Shown: in pieces, positions 1 through 7,080 of the stretch
Layout: the number at the start of each line of letters is the position of its first letter
How positions within the stretch are numbered: the stretch's first letter is position 1
Assembly: GCA_028717725.1 (NCBI GenBank)
Contig: JAQUNG010000004.1
Location: 1-39,578, forward strand
DNA length: 39,578 nt
Reading direction: 5' to 3'
DNA from: a bacterium
GTDB lineage: Bacteria; Auribacterota; UBA6266
The notes under the pieces: generated by a model
Database searches by the model: none
What the model was told of the DNA's origin: nothing
What the model saw: the letters and a program-made list of their open reading frames with translations, nothing else
Translations under genes and position numbers: made by a program

Positions 1-457
1 AATCTTTGATATTTTCGGGAATATTACCCATTTTGGAGTAATCCGCTACATAAATAAGGGTTACCGGAGCCTGATGTGTAAAGTCCTGTTTACCGGTTTC
101 TCTCCGGATATCATCATTGCATATTTGCTTGAGTATGTTGTTTTTTGCGTCATAAAGAAAAAGCCCGTCTTTTGTTGCGACATATATATCTATTTCCTGG
201 CAGTTTCTTGCCGATGGCGCCGTTCTCATTCCCGATGGACGGTTAATTCAGAACGCAGCCCAAAGAAGATTTGAAATCGTACGCGGAGGAAGTTCTTTCC
301 GGCTGAAAGACCTATCTGATTTTCTGTTTTTCAATGTTTCCATTAGTTTATTGCCGCCCGATGTGTCCGGTTCGGGAAGCCGAATGTCCCGGGCATTTAA
401 ACCGGATGAGATGAAAACAGCCAACAATAAAATTTTGGGGTATAATCTCACCTTCAT
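1..457 (-). pseudogene. Nitroreductase/SagB-type oxidoreductase, interrupted by in-frame TGA, 3' end off window
   Basis: Reading on the minus strand from the ATG at 457, a signal peptide (about 20 residues, ending near GLNA) is followed by the typical start of exported nitroreductase-like (SagB/McbC-type) proteins: a LMETLKNRKSDRSFS segment, then LSNLLWAAF-like residues. TGA at 250-248 then stops the frame. The same frame continues without another stop to base 1 and encodes the rest of the family pattern: INRP, RTAPSARN, then EIDIYVATKDGLFLYDA and further on VTLIYVADYSKMG. The family has Gly (WAAFGINRP) exactly where the TGA lies, so one change, GGA to TGA, explains it. A second likely departure is Cys where relatives have Trp (ARNWQEID). 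A GAAGGAG Shine-Dalgarno sits about 13 nt upstream. The family uses FMN; the substrate is not predictable here. It could be a true pseudogene, a sequencing error or readthrough. Confidence 0.72.
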
Positions 458-497
458 ATAAGCACCGGGACTCCTTCGGGAATTTTTGCAATTATAA

Positions 498-536
498 GAT
501 AAAAGCGTCCGTTTTTAAACCAAAAACGGGCGCTTT
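498..536 (-). terminator. Intrinsic terminator after the DUF4139 gene
   Basis: Arms 502-516 and 522-536 form a 15-bp stem with one G-U type mismatch and a 5-nt loop. On the minus strand it follows the DUF4139 stop codon by about 20 nt and ends in a short T run. It separates that gene from the nitroreductase-like gene downstream. Confidence 0.6.
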
Positions 537-557
537 CAGTTACTTGGGAGGTTAATC

Positions 558-1979
558 TCAATAATGAGTTTTGATTCTGTATTTTATTTTTACCTCTTCA
601 TTTTTGGGGACTTTAACATTGAATTCGAGAGTGTGAGCTTCCGTTTTTTCCCATTTGTGGGTTGCGTTCAGCACTTCCCAGTCGCCCGGCACGGGTTCAA
701 TGACCCTCACTTCAGCATATTCGTCTTTATGGTTTCTGAGGGAAATTTCCCATTCTGATTCGTAGATATTTCTTAAAACCCCATAAGATTTCCAGTCGAG
801 TTGTTTCCTTTCCCCGATCACATCGAAAGAATCCCCGAGTTTAATTTTTATTTTTTCGTCCTTGGGCGTGTGGTCTATACTGTCCTCGCCGATGAACTGC
901 AGGCTTCCCTCTCTGTCGGCTTTATAGACCCTGACAGTCCCTTTGGGCAGGGGAACTCCCAGGTGGTTTTCTTTTTTATTCTCGATATTTATATAAGCGC
1001 CGACTTTCTGGTTGGAGATTGGCTGTCCGTACTGGCCTCTGTAATAATATTCCGAACCCCAGTATATCAACTCTTTTTTTACTGGGATGTCAGTTGATTG
1101 CAGAAGGCTTATCTGTTTTGTCTGGTTTTGTTTGATGGTTGCGGGCCGCTGCAGGGTGTAAAGATGATATTCAAAAAGAGCTTCTTCGGTAAAATCGGAA
1201 ACCGATCTGGCTTCGGCGAGCATAAGTTTATCCATACGCTTAAAACCGCCTTCATCGTAAACCCTGTTTATATCGCCCGCCACCAGTTTGATTAAGGCGT
1301 CTCTGTATTCAGCGCCGCTGTTATTGTTGATTGTTACCCATCCGTTCAGATCAACCTTTTTATCATCTTTGTCAAGAACGGCGACGTAATCGGCTTTCCA
1401 GTTTATTCCTCCCGTGAGATATGACGCCTCCACGGTGTGTTTTTTGTTGTATCTGTTGTCAAGGAGCCATACTAATGTGGGTTTTGCTATTAAATTTTCC
1501 GGAATTGTGGGGTATATTATCCTGTGCGGAAGCCCCACCATTATCCTGCCCTCAACCTCGAAAATAGGGCCGCCGTTGGTGGAGAGCACCTTTGCGTCGT
1601 ATATAGTCTCTTCTCCTGTATAATAATTTTTGTCAACTACTTTAACATTCTTATCAATGTATTTTTCCATGAGTTTTTGGGGGTTTAAAAGGTCATATTC
1701 GTAGTTCTGTTCTAAAATACCGAGTTTTTCCGGTTGGTTTAAGGATTTGATATAAACAGTTGCGGGGTTAATATTCTGAGCCACATCCATAAATCTGAGT
1801 TCAGAAATACCTGCCGGCAGCAGTATTTCCCTTATGTCTTTGACCAGTGCCAGGTTTGAGTTGTAAATAGTTATTGCCACGGTTTTCTGGTCGTTCAGGG
1901 TGCTCTTAAGTGTTTCTGCGCCAATTAATAATGTGGGCAGAAAAAGGACGAGGGTTAAAAAGCCAGCGAATTTCTTCAT
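558..1979 (-). CDS. Exported DUF4139 domain-containing protein
   Basis: 473 residues. A signal peptide covers about the first 20 residues (KKF, then a hydrophobic stretch, then LLIGAE). The body matches DUF4139 proteins: an N-terminal part with VAITIYNSNLALVKDIRE and LPAGISELRFMDVA, and the conserved central strand WKADYVAVLDKDD followed by GWVTINNNSGAEYRDA. The C-terminus is beta-rich (EVRVIEPVPGDWEVLNATH, and VKIKYRIKT at the end). The protein is predicted to be periplasmic or outer-membrane associated. No enzymatic residues are known for the family and its function is not established. AAAGGAG lies 6 nt before the ATG, which supports this start. It is monocistronic, read away from the GH35-like gene, and followed by a hairpin terminator. 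Confidence 0.85.
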   Translation of the reverse strand: MKKFAGFLTLVLFLPTLLIGAETLKSTLNDQKTVAITIYNSNLALVKDIREILLPAGISELRFMDVAQNINPATVYIKSLNQPEKLGILEQNYEYDLLNPQKLMEKYIDKNVKVVDKNYYTGEETIYDAKVLSTNGGPIFEVEGRIMVGLPHRIIYPTIPENLIAKPTLVWLLDNRYNKKHTVEASYLTGGINWKADYVAVLDKDDKKVDLNGWVTINNNSGAEYRDALIKLVAGDINRVYDEGGFKRMDKLMLAEARSVSDFTEEALFEYHLYTLQRPATIKQNQTKQISLLQSTDIPVKKELIYWGSEYYYRGQYGQPISNQKVGAYINIENKKENHLGVPLPKGTVRVYKADREGSLQFIGEDSIDHTPKDEKIKIKLGDSFDVIGERKQLDWKSYGVLRNIYESEWEISLRNHKDEYAEVRVIEPVPGDWEVLNATHKWEKTEAHTLEFNVKVPKNEEVKIKYRIKTHY

Positions 1980-2156
1980 ATGAGCTCCTTTCTTCGAATA
2001 TACTCTTTATTTAGACTTTCCGGCCAAATAAATGTTCAAAAAGATAAAAAATGTTGTTTAGTTTATTATCGTTATTGAATATACTGTTATGATATGATAT
2101 CTGCTTTACTGGCCGAGATAAATTAAAAATTTTTTCAAGGTTCGGAAAGGGAAATA

Positions 2157-4487
2157 ATGGGAAAGAAAAAAAATAAACTTTCTCCAAAAGGGATAGAAGT
2201 CAAAAATGGAATATTTTACCGTGACGGCAAGCCGTTTGTGCTTCTTTCGGCCGACTATCCTTATTACAGGGACGGATGCCATATGTGGGAGAAAAAGTTA
2301 AGGATTCTTAAAGAAATGGGCGTCTCCGTTATTACCTTTTATGTGCCGTGGAGGCATCACTCTCCCACCCCGGGAGAATTTCATTTTAACGGGGAAACAG
2401 TCCCCAATTCGGATATGGCGAGGTTTCTCGAGATAATCAAAAAACTGGATTTGTATTGTATTGTTAAGCCGGGGCCTTTTATACACGCGGAAACCGATTA
2501 TGGGGGGTTGCCCGATTACGTGGAGCCCGTTGCCGAAAGCGGTATTGAACCTATCAGAAACGCGCTCGGAGAGCCTACCGTTTGGCATAAAGCTCTTCCC
2601 GCGCCTCTGGATGAAAAATTTCATGAACATGTGCAAAAATGGTTTGAAGCCGTAGACCAAAATGTCCTTAAAGACAGGCAATATCCGGAAGGTCCGATTG
2701 TGGGTGTCCAGATACTCAATGAAGGCATATACACGTTCTGCCTGCCTGATATTACCGGTTATGATTATTCCAGGAGCGGGGCATCAGCTTTTTCGGCTTT
2801 TTTGAAAAATAAATACCATACCGTAAGGGAATATAACGCAAGAAACCTTATAAAAATTCAGAGCTTCGACGAAGTCCTGCCCCCCACGGAATTCCAAAAG
2901 GGGGAAATCAAATCTTTCAGAAAAAATCTGGATTGGGCCGAATTTTCCGGAGTGTTTTACAGAGAAGTGCTGCTGCGGTATAAATCATATCTTTCCAGTT
3001 TGAAAGTTCCGATTGTTGTGAATTGGAATCCTTTCCGGTTAACCGAAGCGGATACTTACTTTTCAAGAAGCAACCTGTATGTTTTCGGAGATATAGCTTC
3101 ATGGGGGTTTACTAATTGGACGAAATATCCTTATGATGATGAAGACGCATATTGCATTTACCAGGCGGTTGCCGGCAAACATCAGGGTATCTGCCTTGAA
3201 GAAAACTGGGGGTTTAGCAGAATTTATCATAAAATGTTCGAGAAATCCACTCCGAGTTTTTATCAAAGTATGCTTTATTTCGCTTTTGGCGCCAAAGGGA
3301 TGAATTATTATACCGGAGCGGGAACTGAACTGTGGGATATCAATATAGATTCCTTTCATGAAAAACCATATCCGGCCGCTCCTCCGATAACACATGACTG
3401 TATTAAAACGGATAAATTTTACCTTGCCAGGATGATAAATCTATTTTTCGGGTCTTTTGGAAAGAATGCCGTAGAATCCGAAGTTGAGAAAGATATTTAT
3501 TGGGGCTGTTACATGCCTTATTGCTGGGCGGCTTCATGGAAAGTGGACGACACTGCCTGGAAAAAATCAGGAATCAAAGAAAGACCCGTATGTATTGAGG
3601 AAGGGCTTATGTCTTTTATGAAAAAAGCCGCGCGTTATGGTTTTAAAACGGGCGTTAAATATCTGGATTATGAAAGTGATGCGGAAATTGCCGGGGCTAA
3701 AACCATCATTTTAAAGCTTTCCGACTGGATGTGCGAGAAGGTCCAGGTCAAACTTTTAAAATATATGAAAAACGGCGGTAAATTGATTATTTTTGGGACG
3801 ATTCCCTATCTTGATGAAGACTTTAAAACTTCGAATGTGTTGTTAAAATCGCTGTTCCCGCAAAAAAACGCCGAGGTATGCAGTATCGAGAAAAATATCG
3901 GCAAAGGTAAAATTCATTTTATAGCCGGAGATTTACTGAGCGACGATAAAAAACTGGCCGGAATACTCGGACAAAGAAAGAGGCAATATAACTCATATGA
4001 TGTAGCTGTGTCATCCGGGAAAGACGAAAAAATAATATATGCCATATCAAAAGATTCCGGAACTTCGGAGTATAGAATCCCTACAGGAAAAAAAGAACTT
4101 TATTTAAGAAGTGTGCCCGGCGGAATTTCGGCAGTCTATATTAAAAACAATGATGTTAGAGGATTTATCCTGAAAGGGCTGAACGATTATGAGCAAAAAT
4201 CGGTTGCTCCTTTGCTTAAATTTAATTTATGGGAGATTTCCGCATCCAGTCCCTGTGATATATCCGCTGCGTTCAGTTTAAAGAGAATGAGGATTATGTT
4301 ATTTGCGGAACGTCCCGGCGCTAAGGTTAAGCTTAAAATTAAGTGCGGCGGGAATAGGTTTTCAGCACTGTCATCTGTGAGAAATGGAAAAAGAGAACCG
4401 GTTAAGGTGTCTGCGACGAAAAACACTATCTCTTTCGAGGCTGAATCTGTTTCAAAAGACATTTTCTATGATTTGGAGTTTAAATAA
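2157..4487 (+). CDS. GH35-like glycoside hydrolase (beta-galactosidase family)
   Basis: 776 residues, no signal peptide, so probably cytoplasmic. The N-terminal 400 residues form a GH35/GH42-type TIM barrel: FVLLSADYPYYRDG, then WEKKLRILKEMGVSVITFYVPWRHHSPTPG (read as two adjoining segments), then CIVKPGPFIHAE and YGGLPDY. Glu189 in QILNEG sits where the family has its general acid/base. Glu348/Glu349 in CLEENWGF are candidates for the nucleophile, which is inference. The C-terminal half looks like a glutamine-amidotransferase-like domain (KNGGKLIIFGT) followed by a beta-sandwich. Substrate is not determined; beta-galactosides are the family default. The start has GGAAAGGG 5-9 nt upstream. 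The stop is two bases before the ATG of the next gene, so the two are likely co-transcribed. Confidence 0.85.
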   Translation: MGKKKNKLSPKGIEVKNGIFYRDGKPFVLLSADYPYYRDGCHMWEKKLRILKEMGVSVITFYVPWRHHSPTPGEFHFNGETVPNSDMARFLEIIKKLDLYCIVKPGPFIHAETDYGGLPDYVEPVAESGIEPIRNALGEPTVWHKALPAPLDEKFHEHVQKWFEAVDQNVLKDRQYPEGPIVGVQILNEGIYTFCLPDITGYDYSRSGASAFSAFLKNKYHTVREYNARNLIKIQSFDEVLPPTEFQKGEIKSFRKNLDWAEFSGVFYREVLLRYKSYLSSLKVPIVVNWNPFRLTEADTYFSRSNLYVFGDIASWGFTNWTKYPYDDEDAYCIYQAVAGKHQGICLEENWGFSRIYHKMFEKSTPSFYQSMLYFAFGAKGMNYYTGAGTELWDINIDSFHEKPYPAAPPITHDCIKTDKFYLARMINLFFGSFGKNAVESEVEKDIYWGCYMPYCWAASWKVDDTAWKKSGIKERPVCIEEGLMSFMKKAARYGFKTGVKYLDYESDAEIAGAKTIILKLSDWMCEKVQVKLLKYMKNGGKLIIFGTIPYLDEDFKTSNVLLKSLFPQKNAEVCSIEKNIGKGKIHFIAGDLLSDDKKLAGILGQRKRQYNSYDVAVSSGKDEKIIYAISKDSGTSEYRIPTGKKELYLRSVPGGISAVYIKNNDVRGFILKGLNDYEQKSVAPLLKFNLWEISASSPCDISAAFSLKRMRIMLFAERPGAKVKLKIKCGGNRFSALSSVRNGKREPVKVSATKNTISFEAESVSKDIFYDLEFK

Positions 4488-4488
4488 T

Positions 4489-5082
4489 ATGTCAACCTTT
4501 CGATTCGTAATAAAACTAATATTTGGGCTTTTTATAGTTTTTCCGGGCGGGATGCTGCTTGCCGGTGAATTTGAAACAAAGGTTGACAAGGCCGATGATT
4601 GTTACCGGCAGGGGAAGTATATCGACGCTGTGGATAATCTTAAAGACGCGGTAAAAATAGCATGGTCAAAAGCCGGCATTTCGGCCAGAAATATAAATTT
4701 TATCGCGGCAGGAGGCACGGGATTCAGGAAGTTTGAGATACGGGAAGAGAAACCTTTCCTGAGCGGAGAAAACATTATTGTTTATCTGGAACCCGTGGGT
4801 TTTACGGTAACCGAAAAGAACGGAATGTATTTTGCTCATCTTAAAGCCGATTACGAACTGCTTGACAATGAAGGACGTGAACTGGCGAAAGAAGTGGAAT
4901 TCGGTGATTTTGAGATAGAAGACACCACGTTTTTTACGGACATCTCGCTTAACCTTAATTTCAGTTTCACGGGTTTGATAGAAAGCAAGTATACTTTGAA
5001 AATTACATTGAGGGACACCTTGTCGGGCGAAGACTATGTCTTAGAAAAGGAATTTAAGTTTGCGCAAAGTCCGGATAAATAA
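4489..5082 (+). CDS. Exported protein of unknown function
   Basis: 197 residues from the ATG at 4489, which has GGAG 11 nt upstream and lies one base after the GH35-like stop. The open frame extends further upstream inside that gene, but this start gives a clean signal peptide (VIKLIFGLFIVFPGGMLLAG, cleavage near LAGEF). After it comes a short helical segment resembling one TPR unit (ADDCYRQGKYIDAVDNLKDA). The remaining ~130 residues are beta-rich, with ENIIVYLEPVGFTV and LKADYELLDNEGRELAKE, suggesting an immunoglobulin-like or beta-sandwich fold. I recognise no named family. It is probably periplasmic. It is followed after 3 nt by the lipid-kinase-like gene. Confidence 0.72.
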   Translation: MSTFRFVIKLIFGLFIVFPGGMLLAGEFETKVDKADDCYRQGKYIDAVDNLKDAVKIAWSKAGISARNINFIAAGGTGFRKFEIREEKPFLSGENIIVYLEPVGFTVTEKNGMYFAHLKADYELLDNEGRELAKEVEFGDFEIEDTTFFTDISLNLNFSFTGLIESKYTLKITLRDTLSGEDYVLEKEFKFAQSPDK

Positions 5083-5085
5083 AAA

Positions 5086-5952
5086 ATGAAACTCCTTGTA
5101 ATCTCGAACCCTGTTGCCGGCAGAAATTCCGGAGATAAGACGAAAAAAGTCGTTTCGTATTTATCTTCATGCGGAGCCGACGTTTCCGTTGAATACACAT
5201 CATTCCGCGGTAATGCGACAAATATTGCCGCCGAAGCGTATTCCAGAGGAATTGAAAAGATAGTGGCTGTGGCGGGCGACGGAACAATAAATGAAATAAT
5301 CAACGGTATAGTGGGCATTGATATCGCTTTGGGGATCATTCCTGCCGGGACTACAAATGTCTTTGCCAGGGAAGTGCATATCCCCGATAATGCGCATAAA
5401 GCCTGCGATATAATACTGAAGGGAAATGAAAGAAGGGTCAGTCTCGGAGTGATAAACGGGTCTTATTTTATGCTTATGGCCAGCGCCGGTTTCGATGCCG
5501 AAGTCGTGAATTCGATAGATTTGAAATTAAAGGCGAAAACCGGCAAGTTTGCCTATATATCTTCCGCTTTAAAAGTTTCCGCGCAATATGAGTTTCCCGC
5601 GATGAGTATAATTACGGATCAAAAAGAGCGATATGAAGGATGCCTTGTAGTCGTTAGCAATGTCAGATATTATGCGGGCAAATTTGTTATGGCTCCTTAT
5701 GCTTCCACAGACGATAAGTTCCTTGACGTTTGCATATTTACGAAAAAAGGCAAAAGACAGCTTGCAAGATACCTGTGGGGTATTTTGACAAAGAGTCATC
5801 ATAAATATAAAGATGTGATATATCTGAAGGCACGGCAAATCAGGATTTTTTCTGAAAGAAAAATAAACGTTCAGGTTGACGGCGACCCATTCTGCGAACT
5901 TCCTGTGGATATAAGTGTTGTTCCGAAAGTATTGAGGGTTTGCTGCCCGTGA
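5086..5952 (+). CDS. Diacylglycerol kinase / YegS-like lipid kinase
   Basis: 288 residues, the usual length for the DAGK catalytic family (DgkB, YegS, BmrU). The N-terminus reads KLLVISNPVAGRNSG, the nucleotide loop is VAVAGDGTINEIINGI (GDGT motif), followed by LGIIPAGTTNVFAREV. The C-terminal beta domain includes FDAEVV and ends with the VDGDPFCELP element typical of the family. It transfers phosphate from ATP to a lipid such as diacylglycerol at the inner leaflet. The neighbouring glycosyltransferase overlaps it by 4 nt and belongs to a family that glycosylates diacylglycerol, so both may act on the same lipid pool. The exact substrate is not provable from sequence. Confidence 0.88.
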   Translation: MKLLVISNPVAGRNSGDKTKKVVSYLSSCGADVSVEYTSFRGNATNIAAEAYSRGIEKIVAVAGDGTINEIINGIVGIDIALGIIPAGTTNVFAREVHIPDNAHKACDIILKGNERRVSLGVINGSYFMLMASAGFDAEVVNSIDLKLKAKTGKFAYISSALKVSAQYEFPAMSIITDQKERYEGCLVVVSNVRYYAGKFVMAPYASTDDKFLDVCIFTKKGKRQLARYLWGILTKSHHKYKDVIYLKARQIRIFSERKINVQVDGDPFCELPVDISVVPKVLRVCCP

Positions 5953-7052
5953 AAAAAATATTTATTTTCCATGCGTCATACGGTTTGGGACATAAGAGAG
6001 CGGCCGAAGCCTTGTGCGATCATATGAAAAAACATTATCCGGATTCCGATATAAGGATTTTTGATTCCATGGATTATGTATTCCCTCTTTATAAGATAGT
6101 TACGAAAGGGGTTTATTACTGGAGCGTTGATAAAGCGAAGTGGTTGTGGAAGCTGATATTTGCGGGTGTTGACAAGGCGAAGCCCGGAGGATTTTACTAT
6201 AAATGGCAGCTTTATACCGATCTTCTGTTTGCGCGCAAACTGATAAAACTTGTTGAAAAGGAAAATCCCCGGTGCGTTATATTCACTCATTTTCATTCGG
6301 AAGAGATTGTGAGTTATATTAAAAGGTTAGGGAAGATTGATTCCAAGCTCGCATGTGTGGTAACCGATTATATGGCTCATTCGATCTGGTTCCAGCAGGA
6401 AATAGACATGTTTTTTGTGGCTTCCGATTTTGTCAAAGAAGGTCTCATCCGGCTTGGATGTCCGCCGGGAAAAATTTTCGTCACGGGCATATCCATAGGA
6501 AGCCAATTTTGTTCCGATCCCGATGTGAGTATGCTAAAACCCTATATTAAGCGAAACAACATTTTATTTATAGGAGATTATATTGAATCCAAAAAATTTA
6601 AAACGGATTTGCGTAAATATAAAAAGACATATCCGGATACGGGGGTCTTTATACTGTCAAAGAAAATCGGCATATATCTTAAAACAGAGCTTGAATTTGC
6701 CGAGAAGGAAAGCATTTTTTGCGATAATCTCAGGACGGACGTTGAAAAATTTTATAAGGCCGCCGATATAGTTGTATCTAAGTCGGGAGGATTGACGACT
6801 TCCGAACTGACGGCAATGGGCAAGGCGTTAATTGTCTTTAGCCCTATTCCCGGGCAGGAGGAAGCTAACTGCGACGCTCTTGAAAAAGCCGATGCGTGCG
6901 TAAGAATAGACGATATAAATTTTCTTGTGCGGAAATCTTTTGAAATCGCGAACAGTGCGGAGACAGTCCGGAAATTAAGCGTAAACGCCGGCAAAATCGG
7001 CAAACCGGGGGCTGTATTTGAAATTTCTGGTAAAATAATGGATGGAATATAA
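5949..7052 (+). CDS. MGDG-synthase/UgtP-type diacylglycerol glycosyltransferase (GT28)
   Basis: About 367 residues. I chose GTG 5949, which overlaps the upstream TGA (GTGA) with GAGG about 11 nt before it. A TTG at 5940 would add three residues. The N-terminal Rossmann half begins KKIFIFHASYGLGHKRAAEA, the GxGHxxAA signature of MGDG synthase and processive diacylglycerol glucosyltransferases. THFHSEEIV and VVTDYMAHSIWF follow. The C-terminal nucleotide-sugar half has ADIVVSKSGGLTTSELTAMG, then PIPGQEEANC. It transfers hexose from a UDP-sugar to diacylglycerol at the cytoplasmic membrane. With the upstream lipid kinase it suggests glycolipid synthesis. Sugar and processivity are unknown. Confidence 0.85.
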   Translation: MKKIFIFHASYGLGHKRAAEALCDHMKKHYPDSDIRIFDSMDYVFPLYKIVTKGVYYWSVDKAKWLWKLIFAGVDKAKPGGFYYKWQLYTDLLFARKLIKLVEKENPRCVIFTHFHSEEIVSYIKRLGKIDSKLACVVTDYMAHSIWFQQEIDMFFVASDFVKEGLIRLGCPPGKIFVTGISIGSQFCSDPDVSMLKPYIKRNNILFIGDYIESKKFKTDLRKYKKTYPDTGVFILSKKIGIYLKTELEFAEKESIFCDNLRTDVEKFYKAADIVVSKSGGLTTSELTAMGKALIVFSPIPGQEEANCDALEKADACVRIDDINFLVRKSFEIANSAETVRKLSVNAGKIGKPGAVFEISGKIMDGI

Positions 7053-7080
7053 TGGCAATCGCGATTGAAAGGGGTATTTT

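Noticed and set aside
230-260. TGA reassigned to glycine
   Set aside because: Many intact genes in the window (for example frr, pyrH, pth, ispE's upstream neighbour) end in TGA at the expected place, so a single mutation is the simpler reading.
74-274. Plus-strand open frame at the left edge
   Set aside because: It is antisense to the nitroreductase-like frame, which has clear family sequence.
2041-2156. Promoter for the GH35-like gene
   Set aside because: The region is AT-rich with several partial -10 matches, but none has a convincing -35 at proper spacing.
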